The position numbers were made by a program, and so were the translations under genes. The notes beneath the pieces are model-generated. The model saw only the letters and a program-made list of their open reading frames with translations. It made no database searches and was not told the DNA's origin. From Sulfopaludibacter sp035606355 (lineage in GTDB: Bacteria > Acidobacteriota > Terriglobia > Bryobacterales > Bryobacteraceae): a DNA stretch of 64,000 nucleotides. This document shows, piece by piece, positions 41,652 through 51,004 of the stretch (its first letter is position 1; every line of letters begins with the position of its first letter). The stretch covers positions 1-64,000 of the forward strand of contig DATNFO010000045.1 in the NCBI GenBank assembly GCA_035606355.1. Direction: 5' to 3'.

Positions 41652-41872
41652 TTTCTTGTCGCACTCCATTCGCCTTTCGATGCACCTTTTACCGCGCCCT
41701 GACGGGTTTGTGAGAGAATCCGGCTGTTGTTCTCGTCGCACTCGATCCGTCTTTCGATACACCTTTTACCGCTCCCTCACGGTCACGGCTCCGTTAGCAG
41801 AATCAACTACATACGGAGCCGTGACCGTAAGGGAGCGGTAAAAGGTGCCGGCGATTCGAGTGAAATTGCTAA
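41652..41872. repeat. MITE-like family B, copy 3
   Basis: Two tandem TTCGATRCACCTTTTACCGC units (near 41676 and 41754) lead to a long hairpin: 41760-41794 pairs with 41813-41847 (35 bp with a single mismatch) around an 18-base loop. The right end reads GGTGCCGGCGATTCGAG. No open frame of its own. It sits between nnr and tsaE, a gene pair that is adjacent in many bacteria. Confidence 0.8.
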
Positions 41873-41888
41873 GCAGTGAGGCGCGGAT

Positions 41889-43406
41889 TCAGCCGGCCAC
41901 GCATCTCTCTATCGCCGCGGGCAAATAGCGAAGGATATCCGTCGCCATGAAAGATTTTTCCCCGATCTCCCGCGCCCCGATCTCGCCCGCCAGCCCTCCG
42001 AGATATACCGCCGCCGCCACCGATTCCGCAGGCTTCTGCGGAAACTGCGCCAGCAGACCCGCGATGAGCCCCGTCAGAATATCGCCCGTGCCACCCGTCC
42101 CTAACGCGGGCGTACCAGTGGGATTCACAAACACGCGACCGTCCGGAAACCCGATCAGCGTCCTCTGCCCCTTCAGCACGAGAATCACCTGATGCTCAAC
42201 GGCGAACGCACGCGCCGCCGCCAGCCGGTCGTCTTGAATCTCCTTCGTCGATCTGCCGGTCAGATGCGCCATCTCGCCCGGATGCGGCGTGAGGATCCGC
42301 GGATGCTTGCCAGCGCGGAACGGCTTCCAGTTCCACAGCGCGTCCGCGTCGAACACCGCCGGACCTTCGAACTCCGCGGCCGCGCGCGTCACCAGTTCCG
42401 CTATGTCGGGCTCCCGCCCTAACCCCGGACCCATCGCCAGCACAGTTTTGCCTTTGGCCAGGGCCGGAATATCCGCCGCTCGCGAGATGCCGCCCGATTC
42501 CGTCTCCGCCAGCGGCACCGTCATCAACTCCGGGGTGTGCGCCGCAATCGTTGGCACTGCGCCCGCGGCCGATGCCACCGTGGCGAGGCCCGCGCCCGCG
42601 CGCAGCGCCGCCGTCCCGCTCATCACAGCCGCTCCCGTTTTCCCCCGCGACCCCGCCACGATCAGCGCGTGCCCGAAGGTGCCCTTGTGTCCCCACTTGG
42701 GACGCGGCGCCAGAAGCGCCCGAAACATCGACGGCTCGATCAGCTCCACCTTGGCGCCGGCATACAATTCGGCCGGACTGCCGATCGGGACCACGATCAG
42801 CTCACCGGTACGGTCGCAATTCGGCGGCAGCACCTGACCGAGTTTGGGAGCCGTGAAAGTCACCGTGTGATCCGCCCGCGCCACTTCACCCGGCGAATCG
42901 CCCGCGTCGCTCGCCATCCCCGACGGCATATCGACCGCTACGACCTTCGCGAACGGGGATGCGCTGTTGATCTCGCGGATGCCTTCCATCGCAACGCCGG
43001 ATGGCGGCCCCGCGATCCCTGTTCCGAGCACCGCATCCACCACCACCGTCGCGCAGATTGCATCGGCGGGAACACCGCGCAGAATCGGGCAACCGCACGC
43101 CTGCAGCATCCGGTAGTTCGCCGCCGCATCGCCCTTCAAATCCGCCGGATCGGCGAGCAGCACGACGCGCAGCCACAGCCCCGGGAAACGCGTGAACAAC
43201 TGGCGCGCCACTACCATGCCATCGCCGCCGTTGTTGCCTTTCCCGCAGAGAATCACGATTCGCTGAGCGCCCAGCGGCGAAAATCGCTCGACGAGGAAAT
43301 CCACCACGCGGCCGCCCGCATTCTCCATCAGCGCGATTCCCGGAATGCCGGCCTCCGTCGTCCGGCGATCCACATCGCGCATTTCCGCCGCGGTCAGCAC
43401 CTTCAT
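41889..43406 (-). CDS. nnr: Bifunctional NAD(P)H-hydrate epimerase / dehydratase
   Basis: A 505-residue repair enzyme. The N-terminal YjeF_N epimerase domain (1-210) includes GKGNNGGDGMVVARQL and VDAVLGTG. The C-terminal carbohydrate-kinase-like dehydratase domain (230-500) includes GHKGTFGHALIVAGSRGKTG, MGPGLG, the ATP/ADP-site LTPHPGEMAHL and the catalytic GTGGTGDILTG. It restores damaged NAD(P)HX. The ATG overlaps the rsbU-like stop by four bases. Confidence 0.95.
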   Translation of the reverse strand: MKVLTAAEMRDVDRRTTEAGIPGIALMENAGGRVVDFLVERFSPLGAQRIVILCGKGNNGGDGMVVARQLFTRFPGLWLRVVLLADPADLKGDAAANYRMLQACGCPILRGVPADAICATVVVDAVLGTGIAGPPSGVAMEGIREINSASPFAKVVAVDMPSGMASDAGDSPGEVARADHTVTFTAPKLGQVLPPNCDRTGELIVVPIGSPAELYAGAKVELIEPSMFRALLAPRPKWGHKGTFGHALIVAGSRGKTGAAVMSGTAALRAGAGLATVASAAGAVPTIAAHTPELMTVPLAETESGGISRAADIPALAKGKTVLAMGPGLGREPDIAELVTRAAAEFEGPAVFDADALWNWKPFRAGKHPRILTPHPGEMAHLTGRSTKEIQDDRLAAARAFAVEHQVILVLKGQRTLIGFPDGRVFVNPTGTPALGTGGTGDILTGLIAGLLAQFPQKPAESVAAAVYLGGLAGEIGAREIGEKSFMATDILRYLPAAIERCVAG

Positions 43407-45298
43407 ATGCGCCGCGCCACCACCATCGTCATGTCGTCATACAGTTCGCTGGAGCCGGTCCAATCCACCACAGCCTCCATCGTCCGCGCAATGATTTCGC
43501 TCGAATCCGCCGACGAATATTTGGCGATGTATTCCATCAGCCGGTCTTCGCCGAACATTTCGCCGTACGCGTTCTCCGGCTCTACAATGCCGTCCGTGTA
43601 CGCCACCAGAATATCGCCGCGCTCCAGCGGAATGGTCCGCTCCTCATAGCGCGCGATCGGAAACGCGCCCACCACCGTTCCCGTGGAATCCAGCATCTGA
43701 AAATTGCCGGCGCGGAACAGCATCGGCGAAAGATGTCCGGCGTTGGTGTACGTCAGCGAGCGCGTGGCCTCTTCGTAAAGAGCGAAGTAAAAGGTCGCGT
43801 ACTTCTCCGGCGACGTGGTGGCATAGAGCTGCTTATTCAACGTGGATACCAGGGCCGCGGTGGAGTACGCCGTCGCGAGCCCGTTGGTATGCGGCAGGCT
43901 CAACTGCATCCGCATCGTCGATTGAATTGTAGCCATGAGCAGCGCCGCCGAGATCCCCTTCCCCGCCACGTCGCCTATGGCAAAGGCGAGAGAGGAATCC
44001 GTGAGCGTCATAAAATCGTAGTAATCGCCGGAGACCATGCGCGCCGGATTGCAGACGCCTTTCAACTCCAGAGTCTTGGCCATGGGCACGTCTTTCGGGA
44101 AGAGCTGATTCTGCACTTCCCGCGCGATGGCGAGTTCGCTTTCCAGCCGCTCCTTCTCCTTGGCGACCACGATCAACCGGCTGAGATTCTCCGTCATCGT
44201 GTTGAAGGAGCCGGAAAGCTCCGCAAGCTGATCGTTCCCCTTCACCGGAATGCGATACGTGAAATCGCCTTCCTTGACGTGCTGCGTGCCTTCGTACAGC
44301 TCATGCACCGCGCCGGTAATCGTGCGGCTCAGCTGAATCCCGGCGATCAGGGACACAAGCTCCACCAGCAGGAACACAATCGAAATCACTACGAAGATGC
44401 CGAGCGCGAGTTCCGCCCAATCCAACTTCTGAAATACCGTCCCGAGCACGGCGGAGATGCGCGTATCCACGTGCAGCACCAGCCGGCGCGGCTTGCCGGG
44501 CGTATCCCATAACGGCACCTCCACGGGATAAAAGCCGCCAAGCGTGAAATCGAAAATATTCTGAGCGGGCGGAATATGAGCAGGCGAACGCGCCATCAAA
44601 GGCGCAAACGCCACATCGCCGAGTCCGGTCACCAGGTTGTCCAACAGTTCGCGGCTCACCGGCGCGAGCACAATCACTTCGTCGCCGTTTTCGATTACGT
44701 GCGCAAACGCGTAGAGTTGCGGATGCCCCGCATCGTTTCTGATCGTCAGCCCGCTTCCGGTGCGGAACCCTTGAGGCGGCTGAGCGATTTCCGCGGTCTC
44801 CGGGTAGCGGAAGTTGTTGTTGCCCGACATCAACAACTGGAAGCTCGGGAAGTTGTTGTGGATCATCTGCGCGAAACGGCGCAGGGCATTCTCCGGCTCC
44901 CGGCCGGGCGGAATGTGCGCCAGCGCTTCGGCCGGGCGCAGCAGGGAAGCTTCGCGATGACGCAGTTCCGTATTCACCAGGTAAACCGCCATCTGCCCGA
45001 TCAAGACCCAGCCGGCGATCGCGGCGAGCGTCAGAATGAGCACGATCGGCACTACCGCGATGAACAGATAGGCCACGATCAGGCGGTTCCGCAGCCGCCA
45101 GATAGCTTCCTTCATGACGCGGCGTGCCAGGCGAAAAACGGCGGCGATGCCCAACAGAAAGCCCGCCAGTCCGAACAGCAATTGCGTTCCCGGAGAAATC
45201 CCCGAGAATCGCAAAAGCAGGTAAACCGCCAGAATAATGAGGAAGGACTGTTCGAGGCGCCCTATGCGGCGCCAGTAACCGGAATAGCCCTTCTGCAT
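43403..45298 (-). CDS. Membrane PP2C-type phosphatase with HAMP domain (RsbU/SpoIIE family)
   Basis: A 631-residue sensor phosphatase. Two N-terminal TM helices (about 18-55), a third (about 72-105), an extracytoplasmic sensor of about 190 residues, a TM near 300-320 and a HAMP segment (ISRTITGAVHELYEGTQHVK region) lead to the SpoIIE catalytic domain at about 390-630. Metal-binding DYYDF and FAIGDVAGKGISAALLMA, plus YTNAGHLSPML and LVAYTDGIVEPEN, are the PPM motifs. It would dephosphorylate an anti-sigma antagonist; no partner STAS/HPK gene is adjacent. Confidence 0.9.
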   Translation of the reverse strand: MQKGYSGYWRRIGRLEQSFLIILAVYLLLRFSGISPGTQLLFGLAGFLLGIAAVFRLARRVMKEAIWRLRNRLIVAYLFIAVVPIVLILTLAAIAGWVLIGQMAVYLVNTELRHREASLLRPAEALAHIPPGREPENALRRFAQMIHNNFPSFQLLMSGNNNFRYPETAEIAQPPQGFRTGSGLTIRNDAGHPQLYAFAHVIENGDEVIVLAPVSRELLDNLVTGLGDVAFAPLMARSPAHIPPAQNIFDFTLGGFYPVEVPLWDTPGKPRRLVLHVDTRISAVLGTVFQKLDWAELALGIFVVISIVFLLVELVSLIAGIQLSRTITGAVHELYEGTQHVKEGDFTYRIPVKGNDQLAELSGSFNTMTENLSRLIVVAKEKERLESELAIAREVQNQLFPKDVPMAKTLELKGVCNPARMVSGDYYDFMTLTDSSLAFAIGDVAGKGISAALLMATIQSTMRMQLSLPHTNGLATAYSTAALVSTLNKQLYATTSPEKYATFYFALYEEATRSLTYTNAGHLSPMLFRAGNFQMLDSTGTVVGAFPIARYEERTIPLERGDILVAYTDGIVEPENAYGEMFGEDRLMEYIAKYSSADSSEIIARTMEAVVDWTGSSELYDDMTMVVARRI

Positions 45299-45420
45299 AT
45301 TTTTAGACTAACTTACCCGGAGCAATGTATGCGGCCGGAATTGCGCGCTGAAGGCGAGCGGCGCTCACGCGGATGCGCGCCGCGCACCGCGAAGGAAGGA
45401 AAAATCGGGATAGCCGCCTT

Positions 45421-46458
45421 TTACACCCGGCCGGCTGCACGCCCTTTGCGAACCGTCAGACCAACCAATGCCAGTCCGCAGCCCAGCATCAGGAGTGTAC
45501 CCGGCTCCGGAGTGCCGGTCACGCCGCTTCCCTGATCCGCCGCGAAACCGATCATCAACGTGTCGAGGGCAAAACCTGTGCCGTCGTTCGTCGAAATCGT
45601 GATGCTCTTGATCATATCGCCGCTGTTCGTGTTATATCCGAAGAGCGCCTGGTCGATTCCGATGAACGGGGCCGTATTGCACGCGGTGGGCGGATAATTC
45701 TGTAGGCTACTGCAGAGGCCGCCGCCACCGTTTCCGTTGGTGTTCAGTTGAATGGACCCGAGTTGCGTGCCGCTGCCCGTCGCGCCGGTAAACGCCTTGA
45801 CGGTGGCTTGGAAATCCACCAGACCCAGCGAGGAAATCCGGAACCCTGCTTCGCTGATCGGTGAGTTGAATGTGATGGTAATCGGCCCGGCGGAGCCAAA
45901 GGTTCCAATCAGATTGTCGCCCCAGTTGGTGTCGCTCGGCGTTGGCGCAAGGGCGTCAAACGTGTTGTTGAACATCATCGGTTTCACGTTCGGATGCGGA
46001 TCGGTCGGATTCAGGTTGCTTCCCAGGCTCTGCGCATCGTATATGCCATCGAACTGCGAGTAGGCGGCTTCTGTATTGTCGAGACGCTGCAGAACCGGAG
46101 AGTTGCCGGAATAATTCGGGCCCAAGGTGACATTGTTAATGTCATTGTGAGCCGAAATCACCGGCGTTTCGCCTCCCGTGCCGGTCGTCGGATTGCTGAT
46201 CGTGAAAAAGACGTTCGGATTGTAATCCGATAGATAGGAACTGGGGTTGGTGTCGGCCGAGCCGAAGGTCGTGGCCCAGTTTATGGTTTGGCTGATGGTG
46301 AAACCGGAGATTACACCAGTGGAAAAGCTTCCCGACCAGCAGGCGATGGAAGTGGTCGTCGAGGCAGTGCCGGCGCCATCGGTACAAAGGGGAGCAGCCG
46401 TCGCCGCGCTCGCCGCCACCAACATCAGAATTCCAACTGACCGACCCATAGATTGCAC
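45421..46458 (-). CDS. PEP-CTERM sorting domain protein
   Basis: A 345-residue exported protein with a signal peptide (GRSVGILMLVAASAATAA) and a PEP-CTERM C-terminus (TPEPGTLLMLGCGLALVGLT then RKGR). The middle is Ser/Thr/Gly/Asn-rich, as in exopolysaccharide-associated surface proteins sorted by exosortase. I prefer the GTG at 46458, which has GGAGGG at 4 bases, over the ATG nine bases downstream. A longer in-frame extension to 46725 has no coding character. No exosortase gene is in the window. Confidence 0.85.
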   Translation of the reverse strand: MQSMGRSVGILMLVAASAATAAPLCTDGAGTASTTTSIACWSGSFSTGVISGFTISQTINWATTFGSADTNPSSYLSDYNPNVFFTISNPTTGTGGETPVISAHNDINNVTLGPNYSGNSPVLQRLDNTEAAYSQFDGIYDAQSLGSNLNPTDPHPNVKPMMFNNTFDALAPTPSDTNWGDNLIGTFGSAGPITITFNSPISEAGFRISSLGLVDFQATVKAFTGATGSGTQLGSIQLNTNGNGGGGLCSSLQNYPPTACNTAPFIGIDQALFGYNTNSGDMIKSITISTNDGTGFALDTLMIGFAADQGSGVTGTPEPGTLLMLGCGLALVGLTVRKGRAAGRV

Positions 46459-46671
46459 CGAACCCTCCGAACTGTTAATAAGGCAGTTTAGAACAAAAGG
46501 GTTGTGAATACAACAAACATGGGATGGGTGAAGGTACTCACGATTGGCTGAAAGATGGCGGCGGCTCGCCGTAAATTGATGATTCTGCACGACGAATCTA
46601 GGGGAATGGTTCTCTGGCAAGTATAGTACCATAACCCACTGCGACTGCGGCAATTGGGAGGCAGTACTAGG

Positions 46672-46726
46672 GACGACGTGCCGACAGGAATCCTTCCTGT
46701 CGGGCCGCGCCGAGCGCGGCTGCAAA
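46672..46726. repeat. REP-like palindrome, family A copy 3
   Basis: CCGACAGGAA at 46681-46690 pairs with TTCCTGTCGG at 46694-46703, followed by a second small palindrome (GCCGCGCCGAGCGCGGC). It abuts family B copy 4. The upstream stretch 46459-46671 contains the upstream region of the PEP-CTERM gene and I see nothing else in it. Confidence 0.7.
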
Positions 46727-46729
46727 CCC

Positions 46730-46985
46730 GTTTACCGCTCTCTCACGGTCGCGCTTCGTTCGCCTTTCGATACACCTTTTGCCGCTTCCTAACGGGGCTG
46801 TGAAAAAATCCGGCTGTTGTTCTCGTCGCGCTTCATTCGCCTTTCGATGCACCGTTTACCGCTCCCTCACGGTCACGGCTCCGCTAGCAGAATCAACTAG
46901 ATACGGAGCCGTGACCGTAAGGGAGCGGCAAACGGTGCCGGCGATGCGAGCGCGTTTGAATGCGGCAAAAAAGCAATTCGATATG
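46730..46985. repeat. MITE-like family B, copy 4
   Basis: The same unit structure as copy 3. Hairpin arms 46850-46884 and 46903-46937 pair over 35 bases with a few mismatches, then GGTGCCGGCGATGCGAGCG and GTTTGAATGCGGCAAAAAA close the right end. No coding potential of its own. Confidence 0.8.
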
Positions 46986-47004
46986 CCGCGGATTCGACCG
47001 CGTT

Positions 47005-48987
47005 CTACTGATCTGTGCGGCGCTGGCGTTCGTACGGCGTCTTGAGGTACTTCGCGGCGACTTCCTGCGCATTCTGGGTATTGTCCTTGGTACGGACCGC
47101 CAGATTGTACTCGTTCACGGCGCGATCCCGTTGTCCCGTAATATCGAAGATCTCCCCGAGGTTGATGTGGGCCCACACTTCGGTCCATTTCGGGATCAGA
47201 TCCCCGTTCAGCGCTTCACGGAAATCGTTGGCCGCCTGCTGGTAGTTGTTTTCCAGGAAGTACACCTCGGCAATGCGGTAATGCGCCAGCGAGCTGTTCT
47301 TCGTGGTCTCGAGGGCCTTCTGATACTCCTTCAGGGCGTCCCCGAACTGGCTCAACTCGGCGTACTGCTCGCCGCGCCGGATCGCCACCGCCACCCGGAT
47401 CTCCGGGTCGTAGCGCAGCACCTGGTTATTCGGATCGATGGAGATGCTCTTCGGCTTGCCGAACGTGTCCACCGAAAATTCCGAGCTCGTTCCCACCACT
47501 TCCACGCGCTGCGACTCGGGGTTTCCTTCGGTTTCGATCTTCAAATCGACCGGCATGCGGAATGTATCCACGTCCTGCGTGATCTTGCCCATGATCCGGA
47601 AGCCCTTCTGGGTCCGGTAGATCGTGTAGTCCAGCTTGAATTCCGGCGCGAGGCTTGATTCGATCCACTGAATGAAAAAGTAATCGAGCTTCTGTCCGGT
47701 CACATCGTTGGTGACCTTCTCGAAATCGTCTGTAGTCGCGGTCTTCCAGGCGTATTGCTGCGAGAAGTTCTTCAGAATCTGTACGAACTTCTGATCTCCC
47801 ACCACGTAGCGCAGCATATTCAGGACAGCCGCGCCCTTGCTTCCGGTCAAAGCCCACAACTCCGGCGAGTAATCCTCCAACCGCGCCGCCTGGCTCACGG
47901 GAACGTTATCCACCGTCAACGCCGCCACCATTTCGTCGTGCAGCGCCGATTCCAGGCTCGCCTTGCCGTTCGCCTGCTCCAGCCACAACAGTTCCGAATA
48001 CGTGGCAAGCCCGTTTTCCAGCCACAGGTTATTGCGCGTGGCCGGGGAAACCAGTTCTTCCCACCATTGCCGCCCCGCTTCGTTTGCCAGCAGGCGCGAG
48101 TTCACCGTCCGCGTGATTCCGTTGGGCGAAAGGAAGATCATTCCGGGAGCGGCGTAGCCGTTGGGCGCGCCCGTCTCCGTCTGCACTACCATGAGGTTCG
48201 CCGATGGCGGCAGTCCATAAATCGAGCCGAAGTACGACATGATTTTGCCGACCTCCGTCCCGTACTGCTGCACCACATCGGCCTGCGGCCCGCGAAAGTA
48301 CACAGATGACGTGGAGCCTTCGCTTTGCACTTTCACCGGCTGGTCTTTCACCACCGCAATGCTGCCCGGGAAGGAATGCCGCTCGAACTTATATTCGTAA
48401 GTGTTCTTATCCGCGACGGTCTGTTTTGAATCCAGACCACTGCCGAGCACTGAATATCCCATCGGCACGGTCACCCGCATATCCGCGCCGAACCGGTCCG
48501 TGGTGTACCCGGCTACCGGGAACCAACGCGCCGGATAGAGAAGGAAGGCATAATCGGGATGAATCGCGGCGAACTTGATGCCGTACACCGGCGAATCTTC
48601 CTGCCCCGTCAGACGGCCGTCGTAATAGAAGGTAACCGCCGTTGTCTGACCCTTGACCAGCGGATGATCGAAGTTCAGCCGCACTGTGAAATCCTGCTGG
48701 TTGCGCGTAGCCTGAATCTGCGCACCTTTGTCATCGGTCACGCGGGAGACGTTCAGCGCGTTGTTCAATTCGAAAGCTGTCGACGTGATGCCGTCGTCCA
48801 CCGGGGTGAAGCGCACGGTGACCTTCGCCTGAATGTCCGACGTGTTGGGCGAAATTTCCGCGTCGATGGTGTAGTCCTGAACGTCAATTCGCGAGCGGCG
48901 GGGTTCCTGGGCGAATGCGCCGCTGGAAACCACCAGAAGGGCGGCAATTGCCGGCGCCGCCGCGCCAAAACGGAAATCACGAAACAT
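47005..48987 (-). CDS. M1-family aminopeptidase-like protein, predicted inactive (zinc site lost)
   Basis: A 660-residue exported protein with a signal peptide (FGAAAPAIAALLVVSSGAFA). The N-terminal beta-domain and the M1-like catalytic fold are recognisable, but the canonical HExxH and the downstream NEG third ligand are gone: the site reads Asn302-Glu303-Ala-Gly-Arg306 and later LWLENG (N325 where the ligand Glu should be). The Tyr-containing ATYSELL and hydrophobic core remain. C-terminal residues 560-650 are TPR-like. It probably binds peptides or proteins without hydrolysing them. The start at 48987 overlaps lpxB by 11 bases. Confidence 0.8.
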   Translation of the reverse strand: MFRDFRFGAAAPAIAALLVVSSGAFAQEPRRSRIDVQDYTIDAEISPNTSDIQAKVTVRFTPVDDGITSTAFELNNALNVSRVTDDKGAQIQATRNQQDFTVRLNFDHPLVKGQTTAVTFYYDGRLTGQEDSPVYGIKFAAIHPDYAFLLYPARWFPVAGYTTDRFGADMRVTVPMGYSVLGSGLDSKQTVADKNTYEYKFERHSFPGSIAVVKDQPVKVQSEGSTSSVYFRGPQADVVQQYGTEVGKIMSYFGSIYGLPPSANLMVVQTETGAPNGYAAPGMIFLSPNGITRTVNSRLLANEAGRQWWEELVSPATRNNLWLENGLATYSELLWLEQANGKASLESALHDEMVAALTVDNVPVSQAARLEDYSPELWALTGSKGAAVLNMLRYVVGDQKFVQILKNFSQQYAWKTATTDDFEKVTNDVTGQKLDYFFIQWIESSLAPEFKLDYTIYRTQKGFRIMGKITQDVDTFRMPVDLKIETEGNPESQRVEVVGTSSEFSVDTFGKPKSISIDPNNQVLRYDPEIRVAVAIRRGEQYAELSQFGDALKEYQKALETTKNSSLAHYRIAEVYFLENNYQQAANDFREALNGDLIPKWTEVWAHINLGEIFDITGQRDRAVNEYNLAVRTKDNTQNAQEVAAKYLKTPYERQRRTDQ

Positions 48988-50137
48988 GTGCGACTTGTCC
49001 TTCCACAACTTCTTGTATCGCGGCGGCGGCGCGCTGCGCGGCCGTCCTGCCGTCCTGAGCCCCAAACGATAGTTTCTGCCTGACCTCTGCAAGCCCGGCG
49101 AGCATTGCTTCTCGCGCCGCACCGTCCTGCAGCAAGCGCCGCGCTTCCCGCGCCAGCGCTTCTCCCGTCATCGCGTCCTGCATCAACTCCGGCGCTACCG
49201 CGCGTCCCGCAATGAGGTTCACCATCGAAAAAAACGGGACATCCACCAGAAAACGTCCGGCCGCCCAACTCACCGGGGTCACTTTATAAAACGTGACCAT
49301 GGGCGTACCCAGCAGAGCAGCTTCCACTGTGACAGTTCCGCTCGCTGCCAGCGCCAGATCGGCGTGCGCCATGGTATCCCAACTCTCCCCTTCGATCACC
49401 CGTATGGTGGAGTCCGGCAGCCGCTCCCGAAAAAAGGCGGCCCCGGTAGTAGCCGAGGCCGGCAATACAAAACTGACTGCCTGCTCCCGGTATAGCCGAC
49501 CCGCGGCATCCTGCAGCGCGGGCAGATGACGCGCCGCCTCACCACGGCGGCTTCCCGGTAGCACTGCTATCAATGGACGGCCCTCAGGCAGCCTGTGTTT
49601 CCTAAAATATTCCTCGCGGGTGAGCGACGGCCGCACCAGTCCGGCCAGGGGATGGCCGATATACGTGGCATCCACCCCCTCCCGGCGGAAGAACTCCTCC
49701 TCGAAGGGGAAGATGCACAACAGTTTGCGAACCGTCCGGCGGATGGTCTTCACGCGGCCCTTGCGCCACGCCCACGCCTGAGGAGCGACGAGATACACCA
49801 CCGGGATGCCCTGGGAAGCCAGTTTCCGCGCCGCCCGCAGGTGAAAATCAGGCGAATCCGTCAGAATCGCCACATCCGGCCGCCGTTCCCGGGCCGAGGC
49901 CAGCAATTTCTTGTACTCGCCGTAAATCCGGGGGATGTGCCCCACCACCTCGACCAGACCAACCACCGCCAGGCTTGCCGAATCGACAACGGTCTCTACA
50001 CCCGCGGCCCGCAAACGCGGTCCCGTGCACCCGAAAAACCGGCTATCCGGCCACACCCGCGCCAATTCCGCCGCCACCAGAGAAGCATACAGGTCGCCAG
50101 AAGCTTCGCCGGCGGAGATCAGAACGTTGCGGCCCAT
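48977..50137 (-). CDS. lpxB: Lipid-A-disaccharide synthase
   Basis: A 386-residue GT19 glycosyltransferase that condenses UDP-diacylglucosamine with lipid X. Signatures include ISAGEASGDLYA at the N-terminus, ILTDSPDFHLR, APQAWAWRKGR and the donor-site LPGSRRGEAARHLP followed by LALAASGTVTVEAALLGTPMV. Length normal. It precedes the M1-like gene with an 11-base overlap, and the pairing is not one I know from other genomes. Confidence 0.96.
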   Translation of the reverse strand: MGRNVLISAGEASGDLYASLVAAELARVWPDSRFFGCTGPRLRAAGVETVVDSASLAVVGLVEVVGHIPRIYGEYKKLLASARERRPDVAILTDSPDFHLRAARKLASQGIPVVYLVAPQAWAWRKGRVKTIRRTVRKLLCIFPFEEEFFRREGVDATYIGHPLAGLVRPSLTREEYFRKHRLPEGRPLIAVLPGSRRGEAARHLPALQDAAGRLYREQAVSFVLPASATTGAAFFRERLPDSTIRVIEGESWDTMAHADLALAASGTVTVEAALLGTPMVTFYKVTPVSWAAGRFLVDVPFFSMVNLIAGRAVAPELMQDAMTGEALAREARRLLQDGAAREAMLAGLAEVRQKLSFGAQDGRTAAQRAAAAIQEVVEGQVAHVS

Positions 50138-50240
50138 GCAAACTCAGTTTAACGCGCGGCCTGAAAGCAACTCAGGCGGGCGTCAGGCCATGGATGTACC
50201 GACCCGGACGCCCGCCACTTGTTACAATCGGCAAACGGGG

Positions 50241-50996
50241 ATGACCAGCGAAGCCGAGCAGTACCGAATGACCGTTGAAGAAATTGCCGCGCGGTTCGGC
50301 AAGGAGATGATTCCGGTAACGAGCAAATTTTCCTATTTCTCGACCACTCCTATCGCCGAAGAAGATCTGCGGCAGTATCTCAACGATCCCGTCGCGGCCA
50401 TCTCGCCCGCGATCCTCGCCGTGCTGCCGCGCATCGGTCTGCTGCTCGCGCCTTACATCGAAAAGGGCAACGGCAAGGATGGCGGCGGCGACGCCGTGTC
50501 CTTCGAACGTCCCGGCGACGCACGACAGGTCCGCTGCTCGCGTCTGGACATGGAAAAGACCACCATTCTGGCGCTCGGTATCAAAGACATCGAAGTCGCC
50601 GATTATCACTACGAGTTTTACAACGCGCTCGCCGGGGTGGTCGCAGGCCGAATGCCCGCCGAAGCGCAGGAACGCTTCTACCGGACCCTCCGCGAAGAGC
50701 TCAGCGCCGAAATCCACGGCGAAGTGGATGAGAAGAGCTGGCACCTCAAGCAGTCGCTGCTGCGCCGGCAAACCAACGTCCGCAAGGAAACCAAACTGTT
50801 CCGCGAGTACGCCACGCAAGCGTTCATCGATACGCTCACGCTATACCTGCACGGCACCTGTTGCGACATCGATGTCGAAACCGGCCCGCGCCAGATGCCC
50901 AGCCGCTACCTGCGCCGCCGTTTGGAACTGCTGATGAATCTCTTCCCGCCGCCGGAAGGCTACGCAGTCCTCCCGGAACAACTGAAAGCACGCTAA
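50241..50996 (+). CDS. Conserved-looking hypothetical protein
   Basis: A 251-residue cytosolic protein with no signal peptide or TM. It has LPRIGLLLAPYIEKGNGKDG, a charged middle (DMEKTTILALGIKDIEVADY) and HGTCCDIDVETGPRQMPSRY near the C-terminus. Codon usage and absence of stops over 756 bases look coding. I recognise no family. The ATG at 50241 follows GGGG closely, so the ribosome site is poor. Divergent from lpxB and convergent with the helicase gene. Confidence 0.6.
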   Translation: MTSEAEQYRMTVEEIAARFGKEMIPVTSKFSYFSTTPIAEEDLRQYLNDPVAAISPAILAVLPRIGLLLAPYIEKGNGKDGGGDAVSFERPGDARQVRCSRLDMEKTTILALGIKDIEVADYHYEFYNALAGVVAGRMPAEAQERFYRTLREELSAEIHGEVDEKSWHLKQSLLRRQTNVRKETKLFREYATQAFIDTLTLYLHGTCCDIDVETGPRQMPSRYLRRRLELLMNLFPPPEGYAVLPEQLKAR

Positions 50997-51004
50997 CGGC
51001 ACAC

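Noticed and set aside
46672..46852. Small minus-strand frame in family A/B sequence
   Set aside because: Entirely repeat-derived; similar N-terminal extensions appear on the tsaE and S9 frames and are also repeat sequence.
31612..46985. CRISPR array
   Set aside because: Family B copies are kilobases apart, vary in length and lack regular spacers; no cas genes.
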